Origin: Puniceicoccaceae bacterium
Lineage (GTDB): Bacteria > Verrucomicrobiota > Verrucomicrobiia > Opitutales > Coraliomargaritaceae
DNA length: 64,000 bases
Reading direction: 5' to 3'
Assembly (NCBI GenBank): GCA_018402305.1
Contig: JAGYJE010000001.1
Coordinates: 124,001 to 188,000 of the forward strand
The position numbers were made by a program, and so were the translations under genes. This document shows positions 26,263 to 34,233 of this stretch, one piece after another (the first letter of the stretch is position 1; each line of letters opens with the position of its first letter). A model generated the notes under the pieces. It was given only the letters and a program-made list of their open reading frames with translations. It ran no database searches and was not told the DNA's origin.

Positions 26263-26934
26263 ATGAGAATTCGATCTTCGACTAAAAGTGCCGCCTTCAC
26301 GCTACTGGAGCTGCTTGTGGTGATTGCAGTTATTGCTATTCTGTCCGCGATTCTTATCCCTGCCATCAAAGGTGCAAGGGAAAGAGCCAATGAGGCGACA
26401 TGCCTTGCCAACTTGCGGCAGTGCGGCACGCTCATTCTCATGTATGCCGCTGACGCAAATGGCCGGATGCCAGCCTCGGGGCCTGATGGTAGTTGGGATG
26501 ACGAATTGCTGAGGAACGGCCTTATATCGGACTTTTCTCTGACGCGTCAGGGCTGTCCTGAACACCGTGAAACGCTCTCCGCTACCTACGGCTATAATTA
26601 CATGCAGCTGGGGAATGCCCAATCGCCCCAGATCGGAAGTCGTCCGGTCCTTCAGATTGAAAATCCTTCAGAGACAATTATGGTAGCCGACGGTCATAAT
26701 CTTCCTTCGACCACATGGCCACATCTCGTGTATTGGGAGGATTCTTTTTGGACAGGAGACAGGGCACCACTTGGGCACCGGGAAGGTATTAATGTAGTCT
26801 GGGCAGATGGGCATGCCAGTTGGATATCGATCGATAAGGTCTACCCCATGCCACCTCAAAAACTGCCCGACCTGACGCAAGGGTACAACCTTCCCGTGCC
26901 CTACCACTTTGCCCGGATCAAAACAGCCCCGTGA
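26263..26934 (+). CDS. Prepilin-type N-terminal domain protein (pseudopilin-like)
   Basis: 223 residues. The leader is short and basic, followed by AFTLLELLVVIAVIAILSAILIPAI, the prepilin signal and stalk with Ala instead of Gly before the cleavage site Phe. The globular part has NLRQCGTLILMYAADANG and the family closing motif LGHREGINVVWADGHASWI (H-x9-DG). It lies 53 bp after the DUF6259 gene and is probably co-transcribed. It is the second such protein attached to a hydrolase module in this window. Confidence 0.87.
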   Translation: MRIRSSTKSAAFTLLELLVVIAVIAILSAILIPAIKGARERANEATCLANLRQCGTLILMYAADANGRMPASGPDGSWDDELLRNGLISDFSLTRQGCPEHRETLSATYGYNYMQLGNAQSPQIGSRPVLQIENPSETIMVADGHNLPSTTWPHLVYWEDSFWTGDRAPLGHREGINVVWADGHASWISIDKVYPMPPQKLPDLTQGYNLPVPYHFARIKTAP

Positions 26935-26952
26935 CAAGAATACTAGCTGTAA

Positions 26953-28128
26953 CTATTGCTCTTTTCTGCTTTTTTCATTATGCAAATATTTCGCGGCCCA
27001 TCTGCGCGGTGTCGTGCCAGTGGCTTTGACAAAGGTGTTATTGAAATAATTTGGTGAGCTAAACCCGCAGGCTGCGGCCACTTTCTTCGCAGGAAAATTC
27101 CCACTGCGGAGTAGAGATTTAGCTTTTTCGATACGACTTCGGTTTATTTCCTTAATGATCGAGCGGTTGAGGTGCTGCCGAAAAAGCTGGCTTAGTATTG
27201 TTGACGAAAGTTCGACATGGGCTGCGACTTCACCAACACTGATTGACTTATCCAGATTATCCTCGATGAAGCGGATGGCTCGTGCGACTCGAATATCCGG
27301 AACCGCGACCGAATTCGTGCTTTGTCGTACCACGATTTCTATGGGTGCCAGAACCTTGACCGCACTTTTGTGTGCTTTTCCGTTCATTACTTTATCTAAA
27401 AGTTTGCCACCTTCGTAGCCCAGCCCAGAGATGCCGACTCGGATACTGGAGAGCGGTACGGGTGCGTAATCGCAGATCATTTCCTGATTGTCAGTTCCGA
27501 GCACTGACACTTCTTCAGGAACGTGAAGGCCAAGTGCGAGTGCACAGCTGATAACATGCACACTGGTTACATCGGCTGGTACGTAGACAGCCACTGGCTT
27601 TTTTGCCCGCTTAAGTGCAAGTTCAATCGGATGTTGCATATTGGCACGGGAAAGTGATTCGCCGATCCATACAGATTCAACAGTATTTCCTTTGGTCTCA
27701 ACCGTATCAACAAAACTCCGGATTCGCTCGCGAAAGAACGTACGTCGTTTCTTACCCACCGTCAGGAAGTTTTTATAACCAAGGCCCAAAAAGTAATCAG
27801 CGGCCAAGCGACCGCATTCATGGTCGTTGATCATGACTCTTGGAAAGCCTGCTAAAAGGCCTTCATCGCTGTTGTTCAGAACAACGGTTGGCACTTTCAT
27901 CTTTTTGATGATTTCCGCCGCTTTTCTTTCTGGCCCGATCATGCAAAGAATGCCATCCACCTTGAGTGACTCGCTCGACCATTGGTGAACCATGGCAAAA
28001 TCAAAGATCACCGACCAGCGATTTTCTTTTGCGAATCGAGCAAATCCGGTCAGGATTCTCTGGTCATACCAACCCAGATAGACGGCTACTGTTTTGCATG
28101 TTTTTTCTTTGGATCCAGTCTGTTTCAC
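26953..28128 (-). CDS. XylR-type transcriptional regulator (PBP-like sensor + AraC HTH)
   Basis: 391 residues. A LacI/XylR-like sensor (CKTVAVYLGWYDQRILTGFARFAKE, VDGILCMIG, VPTVVLNNSDEGLLAGFPRVMINDHECGRLAADYFLGLGYKNFL, EEVSVLGTDNQEMICDYAPVPLSSI) precedes an AraC domain (ARAIRFIEDNLDKSISVGEVAAHVELSSTILSQLFRQHL and KKVAAACGFSSPNYFNNTFVKATGTTPRRW). Unlike the first XylR-type protein, both HTH motifs are canonical. It is convergent with the prepilin-like gene and divergent from the LamG / alpha-mannosidase pair, so control of one or both neighbouring modules is likely. Confidence 0.92.
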   Translation of the reverse strand: MKQTGSKEKTCKTVAVYLGWYDQRILTGFARFAKENRWSVIFDFAMVHQWSSESLKVDGILCMIGPERKAAEIIKKMKVPTVVLNNSDEGLLAGFPRVMINDHECGRLAADYFLGLGYKNFLTVGKKRRTFFRERIRSFVDTVETKGNTVESVWIGESLSRANMQHPIELALKRAKKPVAVYVPADVTSVHVISCALALGLHVPEEVSVLGTDNQEMICDYAPVPLSSIRVGISGLGYEGGKLLDKVMNGKAHKSAVKVLAPIEIVVRQSTNSVAVPDIRVARAIRFIEDNLDKSISVGEVAAHVELSSTILSQLFRQHLNRSIIKEINRSRIEKAKSLLRSGNFPAKKVAAACGFSSPNYFNNTFVKATGTTPRRWAAKYLHNEKSRKEQ

Positions 28129-28330
28129 AGGTTTAACTATTTCGTGAATCGTAAAAATAACAACGGAAATGTATTAACTTTGCCTCTGCAAAAATGCAAC
28201 AATCTTTCTTATAAAGTGCAATAGCTGAGATCTCAAACGAGTGTTATCATGCTAAGAGTTATCGTATAGTATTGGGTCGCTTAATGCCTTTTATACAAAT
28301 ATTCAATACAAACCAAAAATACAAAACCTA

Positions 28331-29083
28331 ATGAACGAAAAATCATTCAATCGAGCCATCTTTTTCTCACATAATGTCAGAGTATTCAGTGTAGTTTCAC
28401 TCTCTATCTTGATAGTCCAAGTCCTCACACTCGCGGGTCAAACCGAGGGGCGCGACAAAGTTCTGCTTGACTGGTCATTTGATTCGGCCTTCGGCCAGCG
28501 TCTAATCGGCAAGGCGGATGGTGTCATTGCCCTGCCGATTGGACTCGGCGGTGACGCCCTTGCCTCGGAAACGGCCGGGCCTTCCGCCAATGAAGAAGCA
28601 TGGCAGTTTCATGTTATCCCGGATGGAGAGAGTGGGGGCTTGGAAACCTTCCTGGAGTCTGGCATCGAATCTTTTTCATTAGGAGTAGTCTTTAAGCCGA
28701 AGGAGGCAAGCGTGCCGGAGCACGTTCAGTATTTAGCTGGGATCAGCGATCGGGCCTTTCTTAGGATAACCGAAGCCAATATGTTGGAGGCGGGTCTTCG
28801 TGGCACTGACGATGTGTGGGTGCAGGTGCGATTCCCCTTGTATAAGATTCGGCCGCTCAACCAGTGGATCCAGGTGGAAGTGCGCTATGAGAGCCAAGAG
28901 CTTTCCCTCATTGTTAATGGTCAAGTTGAAGATAGCTTGACTCTCAAACATTATAGAATTTTCAGCGGTGCACGCTTTGTAGTCGCAACCTGTCCATGGG
29001 ATTCCTCGACCGGGCATTTTGTGGGTTCAATCGCTTCTCTAAAGCTTGCGATGATCGACGAATCATCTGGGTCGTCACGCTAA
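28331..29083 (+). CDS. LamG-like jelly-roll protein with N-terminal membrane segment
   Basis: 250 residues. An N-terminal hydrophobic stretch (FSVVSLSILIVQVLTLAG) serves as signal peptide or anchor after an unusually long polar leader. Then KVLLDWSFDSAFGQRLIGKADG, FSLGVVFKPKEAS, QWIQVEVRYESQELSLIVNGQVED and SGARFVVATCPWDSSTGHFVGSIASLKLAM fit a concanavalin-like fold. There is no PEP-CTERM tail. It precedes the alpha-mannosidase by 95 bp and may bind its substrate. Confidence 0.7.
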   Translation: MNEKSFNRAIFFSHNVRVFSVVSLSILIVQVLTLAGQTEGRDKVLLDWSFDSAFGQRLIGKADGVIALPIGLGGDALASETAGPSANEEAWQFHVIPDGESGGLETFLESGIESFSLGVVFKPKEASVPEHVQYLAGISDRAFLRITEANMLEAGLRGTDDVWVQVRFPLYKIRPLNQWIQVEVRYESQELSLIVNGQVEDSLTLKHYRIFSGARFVVATCPWDSSTGHFVGSIASLKLAMIDESSGSSR

Positions 29084-29178
29084 GAGTTTGCCGTAAGCGA
29101 CTGATGACCGGCGGTGTGGGTCGCATTTTGGTTTGTTGTCTATTAACCGGTTACAGGGGGATTTTACCCCAGCAGCTT

Positions 29179-32100
29179 ATGAGTGTTCCGAAGACTCCCT
29201 ATATCCAGCTTGTCATTCCTCGAATTGCCGCTGCGATCCCCAGACTTGAGAAAAGGATATGGAAAATAGATCCCGATCCGCTCCCCGTCGCGATGACGGC
29301 TCCTTGTTCCGCGCACAAAAACTATGGCGGATTTGACTGGAACGCTGCGGAGCGGATCCAGAGCTATCCGTACTTCTGGGGACGAATTTACGATCAGGCG
29401 TGGTTCCGAATTGCCGTCTCCCGTGAGTCTCTACTGGAACGGCAGTTTCTTTTTTGGAAGGACCAGGCGGAGGCCACGCTTTACGTGGACGGCCATCCTT
29501 GGTCCGGCTTCGATGTCGCTCATCGCCATGCCCTGCTTCCTGCGCACTTTCAAGAATTAAGCGTCGAAGCCATCTGCTGCCAATCGGCTATTTGGCATCC
29601 CGACGCTACCGGTATCGATTCTCCTGGAAGTCGTTTTGAAGGCGCATTCCTGGGAACTCGCGACGAGGCAGCATGGAAACTGTACCATGATTTCAAAGTT
29701 CTTTTCGATTTGGCCATCTACCTTTGCCGGAGGGATGGCTACGATCCGGAGGATCTGGTCAAAAGTGAGCGCTACAGGAAACCTTTGGAGAGATTGTCAC
29801 CTCAAGCGCGTAGGATCTTCACTGAGTTGGATCGCTTGGTCGATTATTTTGAATCCGGTAGGATCGATGTTGTCGATGAAAGACTTGTCCATCTTTATGA
29901 GGTCTTGCGTTCCGAGATTAGTTCCATGCGGATAACGTTGACTGGGCACGCACATATCGATCTTGTCTGGCTTTGGCCGGAGGCAGTAGGTGAGGCGAAA
30001 GCCGTGCATACTTTCGCCACTGTCAACCGCCTGATGGATCACTATCCCGAATTCTATTTCGCTTATTCTCAACCGGCGAGCTATGAAGCAGTGGCACGAA
30101 GGTCGCCTGCGCTCATGGCTGAAGTCGAGCGTCGGATCGCCGACGGGCGTTGGGAGCCGACCGGCGCATTGTATGTCGAAAGCGACACGCAATTACCCTG
30201 TGGCGAGGCACTGCTCCGGAGCTTCACAGTCGGACAGGAGGCGTTTGAGAAACTCACGGGAAAACCGAGCAAGGTTGTTTGGTTGCCCGATGTCTTCGGC
30301 TACTCCGCATGCCTTCCGCAGCTCATGAGGGCAACCGGAGCGGAGTATTTCTTTACGACAAAGCAAGCGTGGAGCAACTCCACCCGATTTCCTTTCAGCA
30401 GCTTCCGTTGGCGCGGTCAGGATGGGACTGAAGTGATCGCGCATGTGCTCCATAGTCTCTTGGCCAATGGATATAACACCACTACGATGATCGAAGAGAT
30501 GGTGGAACCTGCGCTTTCCCATCAACAAAGTGGCCTCCACCCAGAGGCGCTGATTCCAGTGGGCTACGGGGATGGGGGCGGCGGGCCGACCGAGGAGATG
30601 TGCGAACGGGTTCAGCGGATTAGAGCGCTTGATGGGGTCCCGCCACCCGAATGGGGACGCGTCGACCGGTTCTTCGAACGAATGGAGCCTATCCGGGAAT
30701 CTCTGCCCGTCTGGCATGGTGAAATTTATCTCGAGTATCATCGAGGGGTGCAAACAACCCACGTACGCTTGAAGCAGGATTTCAGGGGTCTTGAACGAGC
30801 CCTGCAAACGCTTGAGGCGACTCATGCTTTGCATGGGGAGGGCCCGATACCAGAGCGGTTTTGGAAGCGCCTGATTTTTGCTCAATTCCATGATTACATA
30901 CCCGGTAGCAGCGTCCACGAAGTGTATGCAGAAGCACTGCCCGAATTAAGATCTCTGGCTGAAGAGGCACTTCAAGGTGTGGAGAACTTTGGCCAAGGCA
31001 GCCGCTCGGCTTGGTTCAACCCGCTTCCCTATGTGATTGACCATGTATTTGAGGAGGAAGGTGTAGGGCGTCAGATCCGTCTGCCACCACTCTCCAAAAC
31101 AGTTCTCGAAGAATCGGTCGGCTTAAAGTTCAAACCCGTGGAAGCGACGGAGACCTTGCTACAGAATGAACGGGTCCAGGCCACGTTCAACGCAGATGGT
31201 GAAATAGGTGGCCTGCGCATCGACGATTACCCGATCGCCATCAAGAACTCCCTTAACCAGCTGTTTGTTTATCCTGATCATCCGGTTATGTTTGAGGCAT
31301 GGGATATCGACCGGCAATGCCCTGCGAATCCGGTTAAACCGGTCGGGGTGTGCGGAGCGGCCCAAGTTGAGAAGAGTGCTACCGAGGCGAGCCTTCGTTT
31401 CTGTATTCGATTGACGAAAAAGAGCACGGCGGATATATGCTACATGCTTCGAGTAGGGGAGCCCTTTCTCCGCATTGTTTACAAGATTGACTGGCAGGAT
31501 ACGGAGACTTTGCTCCAAGCGCATTTTCCAACCGCATATATCGGTCATAGTGCGCGCTTCGGCGCTCCGTTCGGAAGCACGAAAAGGCCGCAGATGGCCT
31601 CGAATGCCGCAGCGGACGCCCAATTCGAGGTGCCGGCGAGTCGGTGGGCGGTCGTGTCTGATGACAACGAGCGGGATGCTCTTGCTCTTATTTCCAAAGA
31701 CCGCTATGGCTTCGGGTGTCGCGACGGACTGTTGCACGTAAGCCTTCTGCGCAGTGCTTTGATCACCGATGCCGTCCGCAATCGGGATCTGCGGCAGCGG
31801 GAATACCCGCACGATTATTCCGACTTGGGACAGCATCGTTTCGAACTTCTAATTGCGGCAGGCGGTGCAGATGCGCCTCGTTTCGAGCAAGCCGCCGCGC
31901 TCGCGGACATTGCCTATAGCGCGCCAATTCTGTGCCGTTGCGGGGAATCCATGTCCGCGGGTTTAGTTGGGATCACCGGAGGCGATACGCTCATTCCCTC
32001 TTGGGTGAAGCCGATAGATGGAGGAAACGGTTATATACTAAGGCTTCACGAAACCCGCGGCTACGGCGGTGAGGTAATGTTTGAGGTGGCCCCGGGATGG

Positions 32101-32214
32101 AAAGTTGAACATTGCGATGTTTCGGAGTTGTCAGCAAGCCCGCTTCTTGGGAACTGTCTTACCTTCAAGCCGTATTCGATTGAGTCCGTCCGTTTTTCTC
32201 ATATGACACTCTGA
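29179..32214 (+). CDS. GH38 alpha-mannosidase
   Basis: 1011 residues from ATG 29179. The track's start at 28996 would overlap the LamG-like gene by 88 bp, and the sequence before 29179 is not family-like. After an N-terminal beta region (lectin-like, FYFWGRIYDQAWFRI), the GH38 catalytic domain shows GHAHIDLVWLWP (zinc ligands His259 and Asp261), a helical scaffold, and WLPDVFGYS with the likely nucleophile Asp371. The mid helical domain and beta-rich C-terminal domains complete the normal ~1000-residue layout. GH38 enzymes cleave alpha-mannosides with a divalent metal. No signal peptide is seen, so it is probably cytoplasmic and acts on imported oligosaccharides. Regulation could come from the divergent XylR-type protein or the downstream GntR protein. 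Confidence 0.92.
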   Translation: MSVPKTPYIQLVIPRIAAAIPRLEKRIWKIDPDPLPVAMTAPCSAHKNYGGFDWNAAERIQSYPYFWGRIYDQAWFRIAVSRESLLERQFLFWKDQAEATLYVDGHPWSGFDVAHRHALLPAHFQELSVEAICCQSAIWHPDATGIDSPGSRFEGAFLGTRDEAAWKLYHDFKVLFDLAIYLCRRDGYDPEDLVKSERYRKPLERLSPQARRIFTELDRLVDYFESGRIDVVDERLVHLYEVLRSEISSMRITLTGHAHIDLVWLWPEAVGEAKAVHTFATVNRLMDHYPEFYFAYSQPASYEAVARRSPALMAEVERRIADGRWEPTGALYVESDTQLPCGEALLRSFTVGQEAFEKLTGKPSKVVWLPDVFGYSACLPQLMRATGAEYFFTTKQAWSNSTRFPFSSFRWRGQDGTEVIAHVLHSLLANGYNTTTMIEEMVEPALSHQQSGLHPEALIPVGYGDGGGGPTEEMCERVQRIRALDGVPPPEWGRVDRFFERMEPIRESLPVWHGEIYLEYHRGVQTTHVRLKQDFRGLERALQTLEATHALHGEGPIPERFWKRLIFAQFHDYIPGSSVHEVYAEALPELRSLAEEALQGVENFGQGSRSAWFNPLPYVIDHVFEEEGVGRQIRLPPLSKTVLEESVGLKFKPVEATETLLQNERVQATFNADGEIGGLRIDDYPIAIKNSLNQLFVYPDHPVMFEAWDIDRQCPANPVKPVGVCGAAQVEKSATEASLRFCIRLTKKSTADICYMLRVGEPFLRIVYKIDWQDTETLLQAHFPTAYIGHSARFGAPFGSTKRPQMASNAAADAQFEVPASRWAVVSDDNERDALALISKDRYGFGCRDGLLHVSLLRSALITDAVRNRDLRQREYPHDYSDLGQHRFELLIAAGGADAPRFEQAAALADIAYSAPILCRCGESMSAGLVGITGGDTLIPSWVKPIDGGNGYILRLHETRGYGGEVMFEVAPGWKVEHCDVSELSASPLLGNCLTFKPYSIESVRFSHMTL

Positions 32215-32289
32215 CAGAATGCTGGATTTTGTCTTTTCCGCGATTCGAGACACTTCATCAGAAGTGCCTAAAGATGGTCTTCTTTCAAA

Positions 32290-32600
32290 TCTTCAGTTTT
32301 CGGGGCAAAAGAAACAATATAGAAATGTTGCTTTTGAGGCCTCCGGAGATTTTGGTTTGAAGAATGCCCAGAAAACCCACAGCCATTGCCAGAGAGGCGC
32401 GCGAACGCATCATCGAGACCGTTACCGGAATGCCTGAAGGGGCTATGTTGCCGACTACGCGCGAACTGGGGGAGACGCACGATCTGCATCCTTCGACGAT
32501 TTTCCGGCTGTTGCGGGATTTGGCGGCGGAGGGCTATGTTTGGCAGAGTCCGAATGGTCGGTTTTATCCGGCGGGGGCGCAGAGCCACACCCTGCGGGGG
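32290..32600 (+). repeat. 312-bp duplicated segment, copy 2 (GntR 5' region)
   Basis: Counterpart of 16459-16770, in the same orientation about 15.8 kb away. It includes the upstream inverted repeat and the DNA-binding domain of the intact GntR gene. Confidence 0.9.
32316..32331. promoter_or_regulatory. Inverted repeat upstream of the intact GntR gene
   Basis: CAATAT-agaa-ATGTTG, one mismatch in the 6-bp stem, 32 bp before the ATG at 32364. Conserved position and loop with 16486-16501. Possible autoregulatory operator. Confidence 0.35.
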
Positions 32601-33398
32601 GCACCGCTTTGTTTCATCGGGCGCGAGTTGCTCCAGTGGAGCCGCCTCTATCAGGAGATACTGGAGGGAGTCTCTGAAGTCTGTGCGGCCAATGGGAGTC
32701 CGCTGGTTTTGCTTTCTTCGCCCACGCTGGTGCGGCAGGAGGCTCCGGCTAGTCCGATTGAGCGGGCTAGCTTAAAGCAGCAGGGTGTAGAGATGACCCG
32801 ATTGACTTCGGCCATTCCGAAGGGCTGCGCGGGCTATGTATTCGACCACTTATGGAAGGGGGCGGTCATTCAGACGGCGCAGACGGGCGGGGGGACTTCG
32901 CTCCAGTTGCTGCATCCGAAGTCGCCGATGGAGTCGGTCCAGCCGGACTATTTGGCTGGGGCGGGAATGGTGGCTGAGCACTTGCGGTCTGAACCCGTGC
33001 CGCGGGTTTATCTGATCCATCCGTTCGAGGGGGATCCCGCTGTGGATGCGATGTTAGATGCGCTACGGCAGGCGTTGGCACCTTTCGGTCCCAGGGAAAT
33101 GTCTCTGTCTGATGCTGGCCGGGCTTTTTCGGGCAGGGCCGGAAGCAGTCGAGTGGTTTTCGTTTCGCCCGAGGATAATGCGGCTTTGGCTCTGTGTGAG
33201 ATGATCCGGCGGAGCCGTTCTGCCATCTCGAAGACGGCGCAGGTGATCGCGACTCAGGGGACGGGTTTGGTCACTGCGCCCACTTTGAGGCTGCGCTATG
33301 ACTATCGTCGGCTTGGGCGCAGTGCAGCGGCACGTATTTTGCACGGGACTCAGTTGATCCCGGTGCCTCCGATGTGGATTCAGCCAGAGATTGACTAA
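32364..33398 (+). CDS. GntR-type transcriptional regulator with PBP-like effector domain
   Basis: 344 residues. Residues 1-75 are a GntR winged helix (AREARERIIETVTGMPEGAMLPTTRELGETHDLHPSTIFRLLRDLAAEGYVWQ). Residues ~80-340 resemble a LacI-like sugar-sensor (LYQEILEGVSEVCAANGSPLVLLSSP, GCAGYVFDHLW, PDYLAGAGMVAEHL, FVSPEDNAALALCEMI). This GntR-plus-sensor architecture is typical of carbohydrate regulators. Its stop overlaps the AraC gene on the opposite strand by 4 bp. It may control the alpha-mannosidase module upstream or itself; the conserved inverted repeat at 32316 is a candidate site. Confidence 0.88.
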   Translation: MPRKPTAIAREARERIIETVTGMPEGAMLPTTRELGETHDLHPSTIFRLLRDLAAEGYVWQSPNGRFYPAGAQSHTLRGAPLCFIGRELLQWSRLYQEILEGVSEVCAANGSPLVLLSSPTLVRQEAPASPIERASLKQQGVEMTRLTSAIPKGCAGYVFDHLWKGAVIQTAQTGGGTSLQLLHPKSPMESVQPDYLAGAGMVAEHLRSEPVPRVYLIHPFEGDPAVDAMLDALRQALAPFGPREMSLSDAGRAFSGRAGSSRVVFVSPEDNAALALCEMIRRSRSAISKTAQVIATQGTGLVTAPTLRLRYDYRRLGRSAAARILHGTQLIPVPPMWIQPEID

Positions 33399-34180
33399 GC
33401 CGCGCTGGCACCCAGTCGTCGAAAGGCAGCTGGGCTGATGCCGCGCACGCGGGTGAAGGCTCGGGTGAAATGGTGGCGGTCGCAAAATCCACAATCGATA
33501 GCCACTTGCTCGATACTATCCTCGCTATGGTGAAGTCGCAGACAGGCCGCGGCGATGCGGCGTTCGCTCTGATAGCGGGCGGGTGTTTGCCCGAGATCTT
33601 CCCTGAAGCGTCGGATAAAAGCGTTCAGATTCATGCCGATTTCCTGTGCGACCTTGGTGACCGACACAGACTTCGGCAGATTGCTGTCAATGATGCGGAG
33701 GGCTTGGCGGATGCGCGCGGAATGCGCGGCTTGCCCCCGGCCAAAGTGCGCCTTTGGGAGTCGGGAGAGTGCCTCGCTAACGAGCGCCACGATCTGCCAT
33801 GGGTGGGCCTCGTCCGGACGGGCTGAAGTGATGGAGCGTAAGGTGGCCTGCTGTTCTTTGTTCGCTGTCAGGCGGATCACCTCCTGCCTCGCAGCGTCAC
33901 CGGAGATTAGAAAGTGCACATAGAGGTGGAGGGGTGATGACTTGCTTTCGGTTGCGTAATTCGTCTCCGGTGGGATGAGGAAGAGTGCCCCGGGATCCAT
34001 CTCGATGCGCCTTGACTCGACCTTAATGACCGCTCCAGGCTGAGCGTTCCAGTAGAATCTCCAGTAGGGCGCCCGAAGGTTGGCGTGGCACCAGGCTTCC
34101 AGCGGATACCAGTCCGCAGTCAGGATATCGAGGCTTGCGGGACCCTTACTGCCGATCTCAGATGCGTAAAACATGCACAA
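33395..34180 (-). CDS. AraC-family transcriptional regulator
   Basis: 261 residues. The N-terminal half is a cupin-like sensor (APYWRFYWNAQPGAVIKVESRRIEMDPGALFLIPPETNYA). The C-terminal half holds two HTH motifs (ALRIIDSNLPKSVSVTKVAQEIGMNLNAFIRRFREDLGQTPARY and EDSIEQVAIDCGFCDRHHFTRAFTRVRGISPAAFR). An in-frame ATG two codons later is an alternative start. It is divergent from the glycosidase-like gene at 34234 with about 50 bp between, so it is the probable regulator of that gene. Confidence 0.9.
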   Translation of the reverse strand: MCMFYASEIGSKGPASLDILTADWYPLEAWCHANLRAPYWRFYWNAQPGAVIKVESRRIEMDPGALFLIPPETNYATESKSSPLHLYVHFLISGDAARQEVIRLTANKEQQATLRSITSARPDEAHPWQIVALVSEALSRLPKAHFGRGQAAHSARIRQALRIIDSNLPKSVSVTKVAQEIGMNLNAFIRRFREDLGQTPARYQSERRIAAACLRLHHSEDSIEQVAIDCGFCDRHHFTRAFTRVRGISPAAFRRLGASAA

Positions 34181-34233
34181 AATAAGTGATTGAATCTATA
34201 GCTTTGGCGAGTCTGTTTCTGCTAAAGTTGGGC

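Noticed and set aside
28996-29178. N-terminal extension of the alpha-mannosidase
   Set aside because: It overlaps the LamG-like gene in another frame and has no similarity to GH38.
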